Part shown: piece after piece, positions 29,616-38,959 of the stretch | Position numbering within the stretch: position 1 is the first letter of the stretch | Layout of the letters: every line of letters begins with the position of its first letter | DNA from: Lysinibacillus sphaericus OT4b.31 | GTDB taxonomy: Bacteria > Bacillota > Bacilli > Bacillales_A > Planococcaceae | Assembly (NCBI RefSeq): GCF_000392615.1 | Contig: NZ_KB933398.1 | Location: 3,943,851 to 4,007,850 of the forward strand | Length of the DNA stretch: 64,000 nucleotides | Direction: 5' to 3' | The notes under the pieces: model-generated | Databases searched by the model: none | Told to the model about the DNA's origin: nothing | The model's input: the letters and a program-made list of their open reading frames with translations, nothing else | Translations under genes and position numbers: made by a program

Positions 29616-30992
29616 TTACAACTCTCTAAAAGAAGCATTTAACGCATCTTTTATCGTCTCAACACCAACAATTTCAATGCCTTGTGGGAAATCCCAGCCA
29701 CCTATATTAGAAGCAGGGATGAATGCACGTTTAAAGCCAAGTTTTGCTGCTTCAATTACACGTTGCTCGATACGAGAGACACGGCGAACCTCCCCAGTTA
29801 ATCCCACTTCCCCAATAAAACAATCAGTGGCTCTGACTGCCTGATCCTTAAAGCTTGAAACAATGCTCGTCAATACAGCAAGGTCAATGGCTGGTTCATC
29901 AAGCTTCACACCGCCAGCAACCTTAATATATGCATCTTGCGCTTGTAGCATGAGCCCCATACGCTTCTCTAGTACTGCCATAAGTAATTGCACACGGTTT
30001 TGATCCACCCCGGTTGCCATGCGCTTTGGGTAATTAAAGCTTGTCGGTGTCACGAGGGATTGAATCTCTACTAAAATAGGGCGCGTTCCTTCCATTGAGG
30101 CCACAATTGTTGAACCTGCTGCACCTTGTGAACGCTCCTGTAAAAACAGCTCAGACGGATTTAATACTTCCTTTAAGCCCCCTTGAAGCATTTCGAAAAT
30201 AGCAATTTCATTTGTAGAGCCAAAGCGATTTTTCTGACTTCGTAAAATCCGATGATTATGGTGACGTTCTCCCTCAAAATATAGCACTGTATCAACCATA
30301 TGCTCTAATATACGGGGTCCAGCAATTTGCCCCTCTTTCGTCACATGCCCTACCAAGAAAATGGCAATACCTTTTGTTTTCGCAATACGCATCAGCTCAG
30401 CTGTACATTCACGTACCTGCGACACACTACCAGGCGCACTTGTTACTTCTGGATGGAATACAGTTTGAATAGAATCGACGATAACAAACTTCGGCTGTAC
30501 ATCATCAATAGTTTGGTTTAGCAACTCTAAATTCGTCTCTGAATAAATATAAAGTTCCTGTGACATCACGCCTAAACGCTCAGCACGTAGCTTCGTTTGA
30601 CGAATCGATTCCTCACCAGAAATATATAGCACTCGATGCCCTTTGTTCGACAATAACGCTGACACCTGTAGAAGTAGCGTTGACTTTCCAATACCAGGAT
30701 CCCCACCGATTAATACAAGAGACCCAGGCACGATACCACCACCCAAAACACGATTCAACTCGCCCATTTCTGTTGCTACGCGTGATTCCTCTGCCACTTC
30801 TATCTGCATAATTGGTAGTGCCTTTTGTGTAACTGTTGCAGAATGCTGGAATGCCCCACGCGGTCCCTTGGCTACGACCTCAACCTCTTCCACCATCTTG
30901 TTCCATTCCCCGCACCCAGGACATCTTCCCATCCATTTTGCAGATTCATAGCCACAACCTGTGCATACAAATTTTGTTTTTTTCTTTGCCAT
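29616..30992 (-). CDS. radA: DNA repair and recombination protein RadA
   Basis: This 458-residue RecA-like helicase promotes branch migration. The N-terminal zinc finger ([18 protein letters not shown]) is near residues 8-25, Walker [11 protein letters not shown] near residue 95, the RadA-specific [11 protein letters not shown] near residue 250, and the C-terminal Lon-like domain ends the protein. A frame extension to a GTG at 31004 lies inside the GAGGTGG ribosome site; ATG 30992 gives [10 protein letters not shown] and the standard length. Confidence 0.96.
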   Translation of the reverse strand: MAKKKTKFVCTGCGYESAKWMGRCPGCGEWNKMVEEVEVVAKGPRGAFQHSATVTQKALPIMQIEVAEESRVATEMGELNRVLGGGIVPGSLVLIGGDPGIGKSTLLLQVSALLSNKGHRVLYISGEESIRQTKLRAERLGVMSQELYIYSETNLELLNQTIDDVQPKFVIVDSIQTVFHPEVTSAPGSVSQVRECTAELMRIAKTKGIAIFLVGHVTKEGQIAGPRILEHMVDTVLYFEGERHHNHRILRSQKNRFGSTNEIAIFEMLQGGLKEVLNPSELFLQERSQGAAGSTIVASMEGTRPILVEIQSLVTPTSFNYPKRMATGVDQNRVQLLMAVLEKRMGLMLQAQDAYIKVAGGVKLDEPAIDLAVLTSIVSSFKDQAVRATDCFIGEVGLTGEVRRVSRIEQRVIEAAKLGFKRAFIPASNIGGWDFPQGIEIVGVETIKDALNASFREL

Positions 30993-31036
30993 AATTGCTA
31001 CCACCTCGAATATTTGTTCTTATCTCTATTTTACAT

Positions 31037-31071
31037 AAAAAAAGACAGCTTAGCACTATGGCCTCGCTGCC
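31037..31071 (-). terminator. Terminator after clpC
   Basis: A 6-bp stem with one G-U pair (31044-31049 with 31066-31071) is followed on the minus strand by seven T. It lies between clpC and radA, so radA may also have its own promoter. Confidence 0.6.
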
Positions 31072-31132
31072 TTTCCATAAAGTAAATTTTTAATAGAGCA
31101 CTTAAGCTCCCGCTTCTTCTAATTTTGAAGAA

Positions 31133-33577
31133 CTATTTAGAGATTGAAACGCCCTCTTTTTTCTTCACGACAAAATTATCGTTCACGTAATCGATAATGA
31201 CTTGATTGCCTTTTTCAACATTGCCTTTAAGTAGCTCTTCCGACAGACGGTCTTCCACTTGTTTTTGCAGTGCACGGCGAATTGGACGAGCACCGTATTG
31301 TGGATCGTACCCTTCATCTGCTATTTTTTCAAGCGCTGAATCTGTTAACTCTAACGAAATGTCTTGTTCTTTTAGACGTTTTGTTAAAGCATTTGCCATC
31401 ATTGATACGATTTCTTTTAAGTGACCTTTTTCTAACGAATGGAAAACAATCATTTCGTCAATACGGTTTAAGAATTCTGGGCGGAAAGCTTTTTTCAGCT
31501 CTTCTAACATAGTGCCCTTCATATCTTTATGCTTAGATTCAGAACCACCTAAACTGAAGCCTAGGTTTTTTTGATATTTTAATGCATCTGCGCCAACATT
31601 TGATGTCATAATGACAACCGTATTTCGGAAATCAACTACACGACCTTTAGAATCTGTTAAACGGCCATCCTCGAGCACTTGTAATAAGATATTGAATACA
31701 TCTGGATGTGCCTTTTCAATTTCATCCAGTAACACAACAGAATATGGTTTACGGCGAACTTTTTCTGTAAGCTGACCACCATCGTCAAAGCCGACATAGC
31801 CTGGAGGCGAGCCGACTAAACGTGAAGTAGAGTGTTTCTCCATGTACTCAGACATGTCAACGCGAATCATTGCATCTTCATCGCCGAACATTACCTCAGC
31901 AAGGGCTCTCGCTAGTTCTGTTTTACCGACACCTGTAGGGCCAAGGAAAATGAATGAGCCAATTGGACGTTTTGGATCCTTCAAACCTGCTCTTGCACGA
32001 CGTATTGCACGAGAGATTGCTTCTACTGCTTCGCTTTGACCAACAACGCGTTTGTGTAACTCCTCTTCAAGTTGTAAAAGCTTCGCTGATTCTTCGTGTG
32101 CGATTTTCGCTACCGGGATTCCCGTCCACATTGAAACAACCGCTGCAACATCGTCCACAGTTACCTTGGATTCAGCTTTACCTTGCTCTTCTTTCCATGT
32201 TTTGCGCGTTGTTTCAATTTCGTCTTTTAACTTTTGCTCTGTATCTCTTAAAGAAGCCGCTTTTTCAAATTCCTGACCAGAAACAGCTGCATTTTTCTCA
32301 GAACGAACATTTTCAAGCTTATCTTCCAATGCCTTTAAGTTTGGTGGCACTGCAAATGAACGCAAGCGTACTTTAGAACCCGCTTCATCGATTAAATCAA
32401 TTGCTTTATCTGGTAAGAAGCGATCTGAAATATAACGGTCACCCATTTTTGCTGCTGCCTCAATAGCTTCATCTGTAATTTTCACACGATGATGTGCCTC
32501 ATAGCGATCACGTAAGCCGTGGATGATTTGAATAGCTTCTTCAACAGTTGGCTCATCTACTTGAATTGGCTGGAAGCGACGCTCTAAAGCAGCATCCTTT
32601 TCAATGTATTTACGGTACTCATCTAAAGTTGTTGCTCCGATACATTGTAGCTCACCACGTGCTAATGATGGTTTTAAAATATTGGATGCATCAATTGCAC
32701 CTTCAGCGCCACCAGCACCGATTAATGTATGCAATTCATCGATGAATAAGATGACATTACCTGCTTGGCGAATCTCATCCATTACTTTTTTCAGACGATC
32801 CTCAAATTCACCTCGGTATTTTGTACCTGCCACAACGGTACCCATATCAAGGGTCATTACACGTTTATCACGAAGGATTTCCGGCACTTCATTATTAATA
32901 ATTTGCTGTGCTAAGCCTTCCGCAATCGCTGTTTTACCAACCCCTGGCTCACCAATTAAAACGGGGTTATTTTTTGTGCGGCGTGATAGTACTTCAATAA
33001 CACGTGTAATTTCTTTACTGCGACCAATAACAGGGTCTAATGATCCTTCACGTGCAATTTGTGTTAAATCACGCGCAAGGCTATCTAATGTCGGTGTATT
33101 GGCCGCCTGTGTCGCTTGTTGACCAGATTGGGCATTGTCATTATTTCCAAGTAACAATAATACTTGCTGACGTGCTTTGTTTAAGCCGACACCCGCATTG
33201 TTTAAAACGCGAGCTGCCACACCCTCGCCCTCACGAATTAACGCTAATAGTAAATGCTCTGTACCTATATAAGAATGACCTAATTTACGTGATTCATCGA
33301 CTGATAGTTCAATTACTTTTTTAGCTCGAGGTGTATAGTGAACAATTGGTCCAACATCCTCTGTACCTTTACCAACTAATTCTTCAATGCCAGTTTCAAT
33401 CATTTGAGGGCTAATATCAATGGCTTCTAATGCTTTCGCTGCAATACCCCCGCCTTCACGAATAAGTCCTAAAAGAATATGCTCAGTTCCTATTGATTCG
33501 TGTTTCCAACGAATAGCCTCTTCCTGTGCAAGTTGTAATACTTTTTGTGCGCGTTGTGTAAAACGATTAAACATCAT
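31133..33577 (-). CDS. clpC: ATP-dependent Clp protease ATP-binding subunit ClpC
   Basis: This 814-residue AAA+ unfoldase has two N-terminal Clp-N repeats (residues about 1-145), NBD1 with Walker [10 protein letters not shown] (near 207), a UVR-like linker (about 420-455) and NBD2 with Walker [10 protein letters not shown] (near 548). A hydrophobic ClpP-docking tripeptide LGF lies in the loop [10 protein letters not shown]. It delivers McsB-phosphorylated (phosphoarginine) proteins to ClpP. It overlaps mcsB by 11 nt in the CtsR-controlled operon. Confidence 0.97.
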   Translation of the reverse strand: MMFNRFTQRAQKVLQLAQEEAIRWKHESIGTEHILLGLIREGGGIAAKALEAIDISPQMIETGIEELVGKGTEDVGPIVHYTPRAKKVIELSVDESRKLGHSYIGTEHLLLALIREGEGVAARVLNNAGVGLNKARQQVLLLLGNNDNAQSGQQATQAANTPTLDSLARDLTQIAREGSLDPVIGRSKEITRVIEVLSRRTKNNPVLIGEPGVGKTAIAEGLAQQIINNEVPEILRDKRVMTLDMGTVVAGTKYRGEFEDRLKKVMDEIRQAGNVILFIDELHTLIGAGGAEGAIDASNILKPSLARGELQCIGATTLDEYRKYIEKDAALERRFQPIQVDEPTVEEAIQIIHGLRDRYEAHHRVKITDEAIEAAAKMGDRYISDRFLPDKAIDLIDEAGSKVRLRSFAVPPNLKALEDKLENVRSEKNAAVSGQEFEKAASLRDTEQKLKDEIETTRKTWKEEQGKAESKVTVDDVAAVVSMWTGIPVAKIAHEESAKLLQLEEELHKRVVGQSEAVEAISRAIRRARAGLKDPKRPIGSFIFLGPTGVGKTELARALAEVMFGDEDAMIRVDMSEYMEKHSTSRLVGSPPGYVGFDDGGQLTEKVRRKPYSVVLLDEIEKAHPDVFNILLQVLEDGRLTDSKGRVVDFRNTVVIMTSNVGADALKYQKNLGFSLGGSESKHKDMKGTMLEELKKAFRPEFLNRIDEMIVFHSLEKGHLKEIVSMMANALTKRLKEQDISLELTDSALEKIADEGYDPQYGARPIRRALQKQVEDRLSEELLKGNVEKGNQVIIDYVNDNFVVKKKEGVSISK

Positions 33578-34673
33578 ATGAATCCTCTCCTTTTCCCTCT
33601 ATATTAGGCTTACTCAAGCTCTCTTGAAATAATGCCTCCCGAAGCATCTTTGCTCGTACCCGATCACGTTCGGACGGCGGCAATGCCTCACCTGCATAAT
33701 GTTGTAAAAATCCAGGTTGCATACAGACAATACATTCATTTAATGTTGTGGCCCTAATGCCATGTATCAACTGTAAATCTACCCCCAGACGTACATTAGA
33801 TAAGCAAGTAGCTGCTTCCTCACTTGTTAAAATTCGGGCATGCGACAGAGTGCCTAAAGCACGGTAAATACGATCTTCTAAGGCGAGTTCTGCCTTATCC
33901 ATCAGCTTACCTCTTGCCTGCCGTTCTTTTTGAATAATTTTTTCAGCAACACTTTGAATGTCTGCTAAAATATCATCTTCTGTTTTTCCTAGGGTAATCT
34001 GATTTGACACTTGGTAAACGTTCCCTAAATTTTCGCTACCTTCTCCATATATTCCCCTAACTGTCATTCCTAATCGTGTCATGGCATTTATTATTTGATT
34101 CATCTGACCAGTTAATGTTAAGACTGGAAGATGCATCATGACAGAAGCCCGTAGTCCTGTACCAATATTCGTTGGGCAACTTGTTAAATAGCCAAAATTA
34201 TCTCGAAATGCGTAGGGCAGCGCCCCTTCTAAAGCACGATCAATTTTATTGGCCTGTTCGTATGCCTTTTGAAGTTGAAAGCTTGCTGTCATACATTGAA
34301 TGCGTAAATGGTCTTCTTCATTCACCATAATGCTAATGGACTCATCCTCAGATAGTAGCATCGAGCCAACTAGCTCTTTTTTGGCTAACTGTGGACTAAT
34401 TAAATGTTTTTCAACTAAGATTTGTCGTTGTAATGGTGTTAAATCTTTTATGGCAAAATAAGAGTACCTTTCAAGGAGTTTAGGACTGTCCTGAATTGCG
34501 TGTGTTACTGCTTGCTCCACCTGTAGTGCTTCATCTTCTGAGAAAACTAATGGGAAACGGTACCCATCTAAATTCCGAGCAAGGCGAATACGTGTACTAA
34601 TGACAATATCTGAATAATCATCTTCTACATGCATCCATACAGGCGTGGCACGCTCTAAAAAAGGCTCAATCAT
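33567..34673 (-). CDS. mcsB: Protein arginine kinase McsB
   Basis: This 368-residue kinase is related to phosphagen kinases. It shows [16 protein letters not shown] near residue 27 with the phosphate-binding arginines, [16 protein letters not shown] with the family Cys, and a C-terminal pArg-binding region. McsB phosphorylates arginines to mark proteins for ClpCP. The ATG at 34673 overlaps the mcsA stop (TGATG); a GTG one codon earlier is equally possible. Confidence 0.95.
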   Translation of the reverse strand: MIEPFLERATPVWMHVEDDYSDIVISTRIRLARNLDGYRFPLVFSEDEALQVEQAVTHAIQDSPKLLERYSYFAIKDLTPLQRQILVEKHLISPQLAKKELVGSMLLSEDESISIMVNEEDHLRIQCMTASFQLQKAYEQANKIDRALEGALPYAFRDNFGYLTSCPTNIGTGLRASVMMHLPVLTLTGQMNQIINAMTRLGMTVRGIYGEGSENLGNVYQVSNQITLGKTEDDILADIQSVAEKIIQKERQARGKLMDKAELALEDRIYRALGTLSHARILTSEEAATCLSNVRLGVDLQLIHGIRATTLNECIVCMQPGFLQHYAGEALPPSERDRVRAKMLREALFQESLSKPNIEGKGEDSYDV

Positions 34674-35227
34674 CACGACACATCACCACCTTCGAATTGT
34701 AGCTGATTCTCAAGCTCCTTTGCCTCATCACGAAGCTTTGCCGCCTCTTCAAATTGTTCTTCGTCTACGGCATCTTTCATCCGTTTACGAATATCTTCAA
34801 TTTGTTTTTTTATGACATAGACATTGCTATGAGCACCTGGCATTTTGCCAATATGTTGAGGTCCAGCCTGAATACGGTTAAAGAGTTTTGGCAAATGCTC
34901 GGCAAAAGTGTCGTAACAGCCAGGGCATCCGAATTTCCCCTCTTTTAAAAATCGCTTATACGTAAACCCACAGTGAGAACACGTTTGTTGCTGGGGCGGT
35001 GCTTGCTGCTTTTCACCAACTTTTTGTTGCCACGTTGGTGAGCCGAACCAATTAGATAGTAACTGTTGAATTGAAACCGGCTCTTGCTTAAACTCCGCAT
35101 GAAATGGATGGAACTGCGAAGCGCAGACGTCACAATAATGATGCTCCACCTTCTGACTATTTTGAACTTGTGTTACCGTTACTGTCGCATTACGCTGTTT
35201 GCAATGTTCGCATATCATCTCCATCAC
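34673..35227 (-). CDS. mcsA: McsB activator protein McsA
   Basis: This 184-residue protein has several CxxC pairs for zinc (CEHC, CDVC, CSHC, CPGC) and a C-terminal UVR motif (VDEEQFEEAAKLRDEAKELE). McsA activates McsB and helps regulate CtsR in heat and redox stress. It starts 4 nt after ctsR and overlaps mcsB by one nt. Confidence 0.95.
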   Translation of the reverse strand: MMEMICEHCKQRNATVTVTQVQNSQKVEHHYCDVCASQFHPFHAEFKQEPVSIQQLLSNWFGSPTWQQKVGEKQQAPPQQQTCSHCGFTYKRFLKEGKFGCPGCYDTFAEHLPKLFNRIQAGPQHIGKMPGAHSNVYVIKKQIEDIRKRMKDAVDEEQFEEAAKLRDEAKELENQLQFEGGDVS

Positions 35228-35231
35228 CTCT

Positions 35232-35702
35232 TTACTTTTGCTTTTCGTATTTAATCGTTGTTAACATCGCACGTAGAATTCTCGCACGTATGCTATCCCG
35301 TAAAGGTAGTTGTAAATCTAATGTTGAGCGATCAACTGCCGCTAACATTAATTTCGCTTCTCGTTTTGAAATTACCTGCTCATCAATTAGACGATAAACT
35401 AAATCTTCTGCCACTGTTTGAGATGCCCCACCTTCAATTTGCAAGAGCACATCATCAATCAAATCAATTTGTGAGTTTGCACGGACACGTAAAATTCGAA
35501 TGTATCCACCCCCGCCACGTTTACTTTCAACAAGGTAACCACGCTCAGCCGTAAATCTTGTATTAATAACATAATTTATTTGTGACGGTACACATTGAAA
35601 TTTATCCGCAATTTCACTACGTTTGATTTCAATATGCCCTTCTCCACCTAATTCAAGTACTTGCTTTAAGTAGCCTTCTATGATGTCTGAAATATTACGC
35701 AT
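35232..35702 (-). CDS. ctsR: Transcriptional repressor CtsR
   Basis: This 156-residue repressor has an N-terminal winged helix (EIADKFQCVPSQINYVINTRF) with the glycine-rich wing (ESKRGGGGYIRI, residues about 60-71) that senses temperature, and a C-terminal dimerisation and McsB-interaction domain. ATG 35702 gives the conserved MRNISDIIEGYLK start; the ORF extension to 35729 has no support. Three CtsR-type heptads lie directly upstream, indicating autoregulation of ctsR-mcsA-mcsB-clpC. Confidence 0.96.
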   Translation of the reverse strand: MRNISDIIEGYLKQVLELGGEGHIEIKRSEIADKFQCVPSQINYVINTRFTAERGYLVESKRGGGGYIRILRVRANSQIDLIDDVLLQIEGGASQTVAEDLVYRLIDEQVISKREAKLMLAAVDRSTLDLQLPLRDSIRARILRAMLTTIKYEKQK

Positions 35703-35733
35703 TTTAGGAATACACCTCGCTAACCACACTGAC

Positions 35734-35760
35734 TTTGACTATCTTTGACTATATTTGAGT
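35734..35760 (-). promoter_or_regulatory. CtsR operator with three tandem heptads
   Basis: On the plus strand TTTGACT (35734), TTTGACT (35744) and TTTGAGT (35754) are spaced exactly 10 bp apart. Read on the minus strand, the last two units form AGTCAAA-GAT-AGTCAAA, the CtsR direct-repeat operator, with a third unit on the promoter side. The operator covers the expected transcription start. Confidence 0.9.
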
Positions 35761-35762
35761 AT

Positions 35763-35792
35763 ATTATACAGAACGCTTGAAAATAATTGCAA
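35763..35792 (-). promoter_or_regulatory. Promoter of the ctsR operon
   Basis: On the minus strand TTGCAA (35792-35787), 18 nt, TATAAT (35768-35763), immediately followed by the CtsR operator. Confidence 0.8.
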
Positions 35793-35832
35793 TTAATACG
35801 CACATTGAAAAATCGCACGTACAATTGCCCTC

Positions 35833-35979
35833 TCAACGAGTATGATTTTCCATCAGGATACCGCGACACCGACATCCAGAACTTGGGTTATGTTCTTTCC
35901 ATTGTGTATCCAGTAAATTAGAGTTCTTCGGTAGATTGTCCCATGAAACGACAAAGAAAGAAGTTAAAACGGGTTTCAT
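35833..35979 (-). CDS. Possible 48-codon ORF upstream of ctsR, function unknown
   Basis: An ATG at 35979 with AAAAGGGTAGG upstream opens a 48-residue frame starting MKPVLTSFFVVSWDNLPK and ending GILMENHTR; it contains CRCR. No homologue is recognised. It lies between the DUF4870 gene terminator and the ctsR promoter in a 352-nt stretch with no other gene. It could be spurious; base composition is similar to its surroundings. Confidence 0.3.
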   Translation of the reverse strand: MKPVLTSFFVVSWDNLPKNSNLLDTQWKEHNPSSGCRCRGILMENHTR

Positions 35980-36006
35980 AGTTATAACCTACCCTTTTCG
36001 CCTATA

Positions 36007-36045
36007 GAAAAAACGCAAGCATATGCACTTAGCATATACTTGCGT
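36007..36045 (-). terminator. Terminator after the DUF4870 gene
   Basis: A 14-bp stem with one G-U pair (36013-36026 with 36032-36045) and a 5-nt loop is followed on the minus strand by TTTTTTCTAT. Confidence 0.9.
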
Positions 36046-36054
36046 CTATAAAAA

Positions 36055-36360
36055 TTATACCCAGCGGCCGACAATTGGGTAGCGCCAAGGCTCATCAGAT
36101 ATAGCCTTCACAATACCGATAATTGGTACGATAAACGTCATAAGACCAAAAATTAGTAAAAATGGTAAGCCGATTAACACGAAGCTTAAAATTCCAGCAA
36201 TTGCAATTAATACCCACATTACAATTTGGAACAGTAATGCCTGAATAGAGATTCCTTTTACTTCTTCATCAGAACTAATTAAGAAAAATAAAATCGGCAC
36301 TAAAAATGGTGCAAAAAACGCACTGGCATGTATGATTACTTTAGACCATTTTGTTTCCAT
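36055..36360 (-). CDS. DUF4870 small membrane protein
   Basis: This 101-residue protein has three hydrophobic segments (about residues 10-28, 40-58 and 62-85) and ends EPWRYPIVGRWV, resembling the DUF4870/YwmB-like small membrane family whose members end in a similar YP-x-x-x-R motif. The function is unknown. ATG 36360 has AAGGAAGG at good spacing; an earlier TTG is less likely. It is monocistronic, followed by a strong terminator. Confidence 0.75.
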   Translation of the reverse strand: METKWSKVIIHASAFFAPFLVPILFFLISSDEEVKGISIQALLFQIVMWVLIAIAGILSFVLIGLPFLLIFGLMTFIVPIIGIVKAISDEPWRYPIVGRWV

Positions 36361-36484
36361 AAATATCAACCTTCCTTTTTAATTTGTTCTTGCTATTTGT
36401 ACTACTATTTACGGAACTATACTCTAAATAGTTTCAAACAAGTATAAAATTTTTAAAAAAACTTTTTTGAAGGGCATGTGATAC

Positions 36485-37174
36485 ATGATGGATTTTAATA
36501 ACACACTTGCAAACGAATATGAAAAAGGTATTCGACGTACATTGCCAAGCTATGATGCCATGTTACGTTTAACACAAACCTTTTATCGATCCAATCTGGC
36601 TGAGGAAGCTACGTTTTTAGTGCTTGGCTCTGGAAGCGGCAATGAAATCTTACAGCTTGCTGAACAAAGACCCCACTGGTCCTTTGTAGGTATAGATCCT
36701 GCAGAAGCAATGCTACAAATTGCAGAGGAACGCTTAAAATCGTTGCCAAATAAAATTTCCTTATGTCGTGGCACGATACTAGAAACATCTTTACCGGCTA
36801 CAAAGTTTGATGCTGCCAGTTGTATACTAGTTCTTCACTTTATCGAAACTTATGAGGAAAAACTTGCGACTTTAAAAGAAATTGCGAAACATTTAAAGCC
36901 TGGAGCACCATTTGTCCTTGTCTCAAAATATGGGCAGCTTAACACAACTGAAACTGAGCTACAGTTTGATTTATGGCGTTCCTATTGGCTACAACACACA
37001 AAACTTTCAGCCTCAGAAGTGGCGAATATGGAGCAGTCCATACGCGCTCTATCATTTATGCCGGAAAAAGATATTTTAACGCTGTTACAACAGGCAGGCT
37101 TTACACAACCTTCCCGATTTTTTGCAACAACATTATTTGCAGGTTGGGTATGTTATAAAGGGGTACTTGAATAG
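36485..37174 (+). CDS. Class I SAM-dependent methyltransferase
   Basis: This 229-residue protein has motif I FLVLGSGSGNEIL near residue 45, the acidic ribose-binding Asp in FVGIDPAEAML and motif IV-like SCILVLHFIET, a ubiquinone/TAM-type small-molecule methyltransferase layout. The substrate is unknown. It is the first plus-strand gene in the window, divergent from the DUF4870 gene. The ribosome site is weak (GAAGGG about 11 nt from the first ATG). Confidence 0.8.
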   Translation: MMDFNNTLANEYEKGIRRTLPSYDAMLRLTQTFYRSNLAEEATFLVLGSGSGNEILQLAEQRPHWSFVGIDPAEAMLQIAEERLKSLPNKISLCRGTILETSLPATKFDAASCILVLHFIETYEEKLATLKEIAKHLKPGAPFVLVSKYGQLNTTETELQFDLWRSYWLQHTKLSASEVANMEQSIRALSFMPEKDILTLLQQAGFTQPSRFFATTLFAGWVCYKGVLE

Positions 37175-37182
37175 ATAGAGAT

Positions 37183-37355
37183 GTTAGACGCCTGTATATA
37201 TGCTACGTTAAGGCTTTGCGACTATACCTGTCGAAATGTACCATCGTTTAGAACGCCCGACCTGTCGTGGCATCTAACGTGTTAAAATCTATTTTGGTGT
37301 AGGTCAAGCGGGTGATACTACAAGTGCCCTCTCCCCATGCAACATCCCGCAATCC
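37183..37355. other. Structured intergenic segment between methyltransferase gene and corA
   Basis: An imperfect 10-bp inverted repeat (37183-37192 with 37269-37278) encloses about 76 nt with smaller CGAC/GTCG pairings; TAACGT at 37275-37280 could alternatively pair with ACGTTA at 37205-37210. A GCGGG/CCCGC pair (37308 and 37346 regions) adds a second possible stem. No known RNA family was recognised. A minus-strand frame here is judged non-coding. Confidence 0.4.
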
Positions 37356-37419
37356 GTTCGTTTTGAGTAGTTGACTTAGTACCCTTTTATATGGGAAAAA
37401 CAGAATTGAGGTGAATGCT

Positions 37420-38382
37420 GTGATTCGCACAATGGGCATTTCAAAAGATCAACAATTATTAAAGGGATTTCCACTTGAAGACATTAAAGATAAGTATTTT
37501 GAATGGTTCTGGGTCGATTTTAATAGCCCCACCGCTGAAGAAGAGCTATTACTCGATACTTTTTTTCATTTTCATCCACTAGCCATTGAAGATTGCTTAA
37601 TGCGTTTACAACGGCCAAAGCTCGATTTTTATGATGATTATCATTTTTTCGTGATTCATAGGCTTAACGAAGAGACTCTAATAGCTGAGGAATTAAACAT
37701 CTTTGTCTCCGATAAGTTTATCGTTACATACCACAAAAACGAGACACCTGAGATAGATAAGGTGCAAAAACTTTTAGAAGAGCAACCAAAGAATTGGGAA
37801 CGCGGTACTGTATTTCTAACCTACCAGACCATTGATAAAATTGTCGATAGCTATTTCCCACTTGTCTATAAGATTGAAGATCATCTAAATACACTTGAAG
37901 ATGAACTGACATATCAAAGCAGTGTAAATGCGATGCAAATTGTATTTGAATTTCGTAGTGATTTACTTCATTTACGAAGAACCATTTTACCAATGCGTGA
38001 CCTCTTATATCGAGTACTCAGCTCTTACCGCTTCGCGCTAAAAAAATCCGAACGAGCTTATTTCGGTGATATTCACGATCATTTAGTCAAGCTTACAGAG
38101 ATTGTCGAATCTAATCGTGAGCTTACAGCCGACATGCGCGATAACTATATGGCGATGAGCTCCAGCCGCATGAATGGTATCATGATGACGTTAACAATTG
38201 TTTCTACAATCTTTATTCCACTAACCTTTATTGCTGGCGTTTACGGGATGAATTTTGATATTATGCCTGAACTCCATGGTCGATATAGCTACTTTATCGT
38301 CCTTGGTATTATGATATTAATCGTGATCTTTATGCTGTCTTTTTTCAAATACAAAGGTTGGTTCAAACTATTTAAACCCTAA
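37420..38382 (+). CDS. corA: CorA-family magnesium/cobalt transporter
   Basis: This 320-residue protein has a long alpha/beta cytoplasmic domain with a central coiled coil and two C-terminal membrane helices. The first helix ends in the hallmark YGMNF (near residue 285), and the C-terminus is basic (KYKGWFKLFKP). CorA pentamers transport Mg2+ and related divalent cations. The ORF opens at a GTG at 37411 that overlaps the GAGGTG ribosome site; GTG 37420 is better spaced (MIRTMGISKDQQ). Confidence 0.93.
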   Translation: MIRTMGISKDQQLLKGFPLEDIKDKYFEWFWVDFNSPTAEEELLLDTFFHFHPLAIEDCLMRLQRPKLDFYDDYHFFVIHRLNEETLIAEELNIFVSDKFIVTYHKNETPEIDKVQKLLEEQPKNWERGTVFLTYQTIDKIVDSYFPLVYKIEDHLNTLEDELTYQSSVNAMQIVFEFRSDLLHLRRTILPMRDLLYRVLSSYRFALKKSERAYFGDIHDHLVKLTEIVESNRELTADMRDNYMAMSSSRMNGIMMTLTIVSTIFIPLTFIAGVYGMNFDIMPELHGRYSYFIVLGIMILIVIFMLSFFKYKGWFKLFKP

Positions 38383-38418
38383 AAAAGAGGGCATCTAGAA
38401 AAAGCGCTAGATGTCCTC
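38381..38418. terminator. Bidirectional terminator between corA and a small membrane gene
   Basis: A 12-bp stem (38387-38398 with 38407-38418, one wobble) lies between converging genes. It is followed by six T on the minus strand and a weaker AT-rich tract on the plus strand. Confidence 0.8.
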
Positions 38419-38425
38419 ATTATAT

Positions 38426-38635
38426 TTAATACGGCCCTCGATCATCCACTTTATTTTCCCCTTGCTGTGGGAATAAAAAGTATGCAAGAACACCAGATAA
38501 TAATGTTGCACCGATGATAATTAAAAGTTGGTCGATATCCGGTACTTCCGCATAGTAGTTGTTTAACATATAAACTGCTCCTATTGCAACAATCACCATA
38601 ACAGGAATGACAAACTTAAAACGCTTCTTCTCCAT
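38426..38635 (-). CDS. Small two-helix membrane protein, function unknown
   Basis: This 69-residue protein has two hydrophobic segments (about residues 8-25 and 36-54), a basic N-terminus (MEKKRFKF) and a charged C-terminal tail. No family is recognised. Good ribosome site AAAGGAGGCATTAC. It is monocistronic and ends at a terminator shared with corA. Confidence 0.7.
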   Translation of the reverse strand: MEKKRFKFVIPVMVIVAIGAVYMLNNYYAEVPDIDQLLIIIGATLLSGVLAYFLFPQQGENKVDDRGPY

Positions 38636-38959
38636 GTAATGCCTCCTTTTAGCAATTTTAATTAGATATCTTTCACGTACAATTATTTATTAAACTAAAC
38701 AGTTCGTATTTTACAGGTTTGTCTTATGAAATTCAAACTACTTTTTATTCTTTAAAAAAATCTATTTCATGACTTTTAAGCGACAATCATTTAAAAAATA
38801 TTGCAAAAATATAGAAATAAACTAAATTTTTAACCAAAATTGACACTAAAAATAGTAGAATAGATTAAATACCATATTTCGCAAATTTTCATACATTAAT
38901 ATACGAAGACACTTTAATTAATATATATTATGGATTTATAAAGAATGGAGCAGACAACA
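38636..38959. other. AT-rich divergent promoter region of hemAT and the small membrane gene
   Basis: This 324-nt AT-rich spacer lies between diverging genes. TTGACA occurs near 38840 on the plus strand, but no -10 at 16-18 nt is convincing. No sigma-D motif typical of chemotaxis genes was seen. Nothing coding is supported. Confidence 0.5.

Noticed and set aside
32604..33122. Plus-strand open frame of 172 codons inside clpC
   Set aside because: Antisense shadow of ClpC NBD1, no start signals.
35793..36006. Remnant of an rRNA operon upstream of ctsR, as in Bacillus subtilis
   Set aside because: No 16S, 23S, 5S or tRNA motif could be recognised in this stretch.
37183..37355. M-box magnesium riboswitch for corA
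   Set aside because: The conserved M-box core segments were not found, and a possible corA promoter lies downstream.
37248..37439. Minus-strand 63-codon frame upstream of corA
   Set aside because: It overlaps the corA promoter and start in antisense, lacks a clear ribosome site and lies on the structured segment; judged non-coding.
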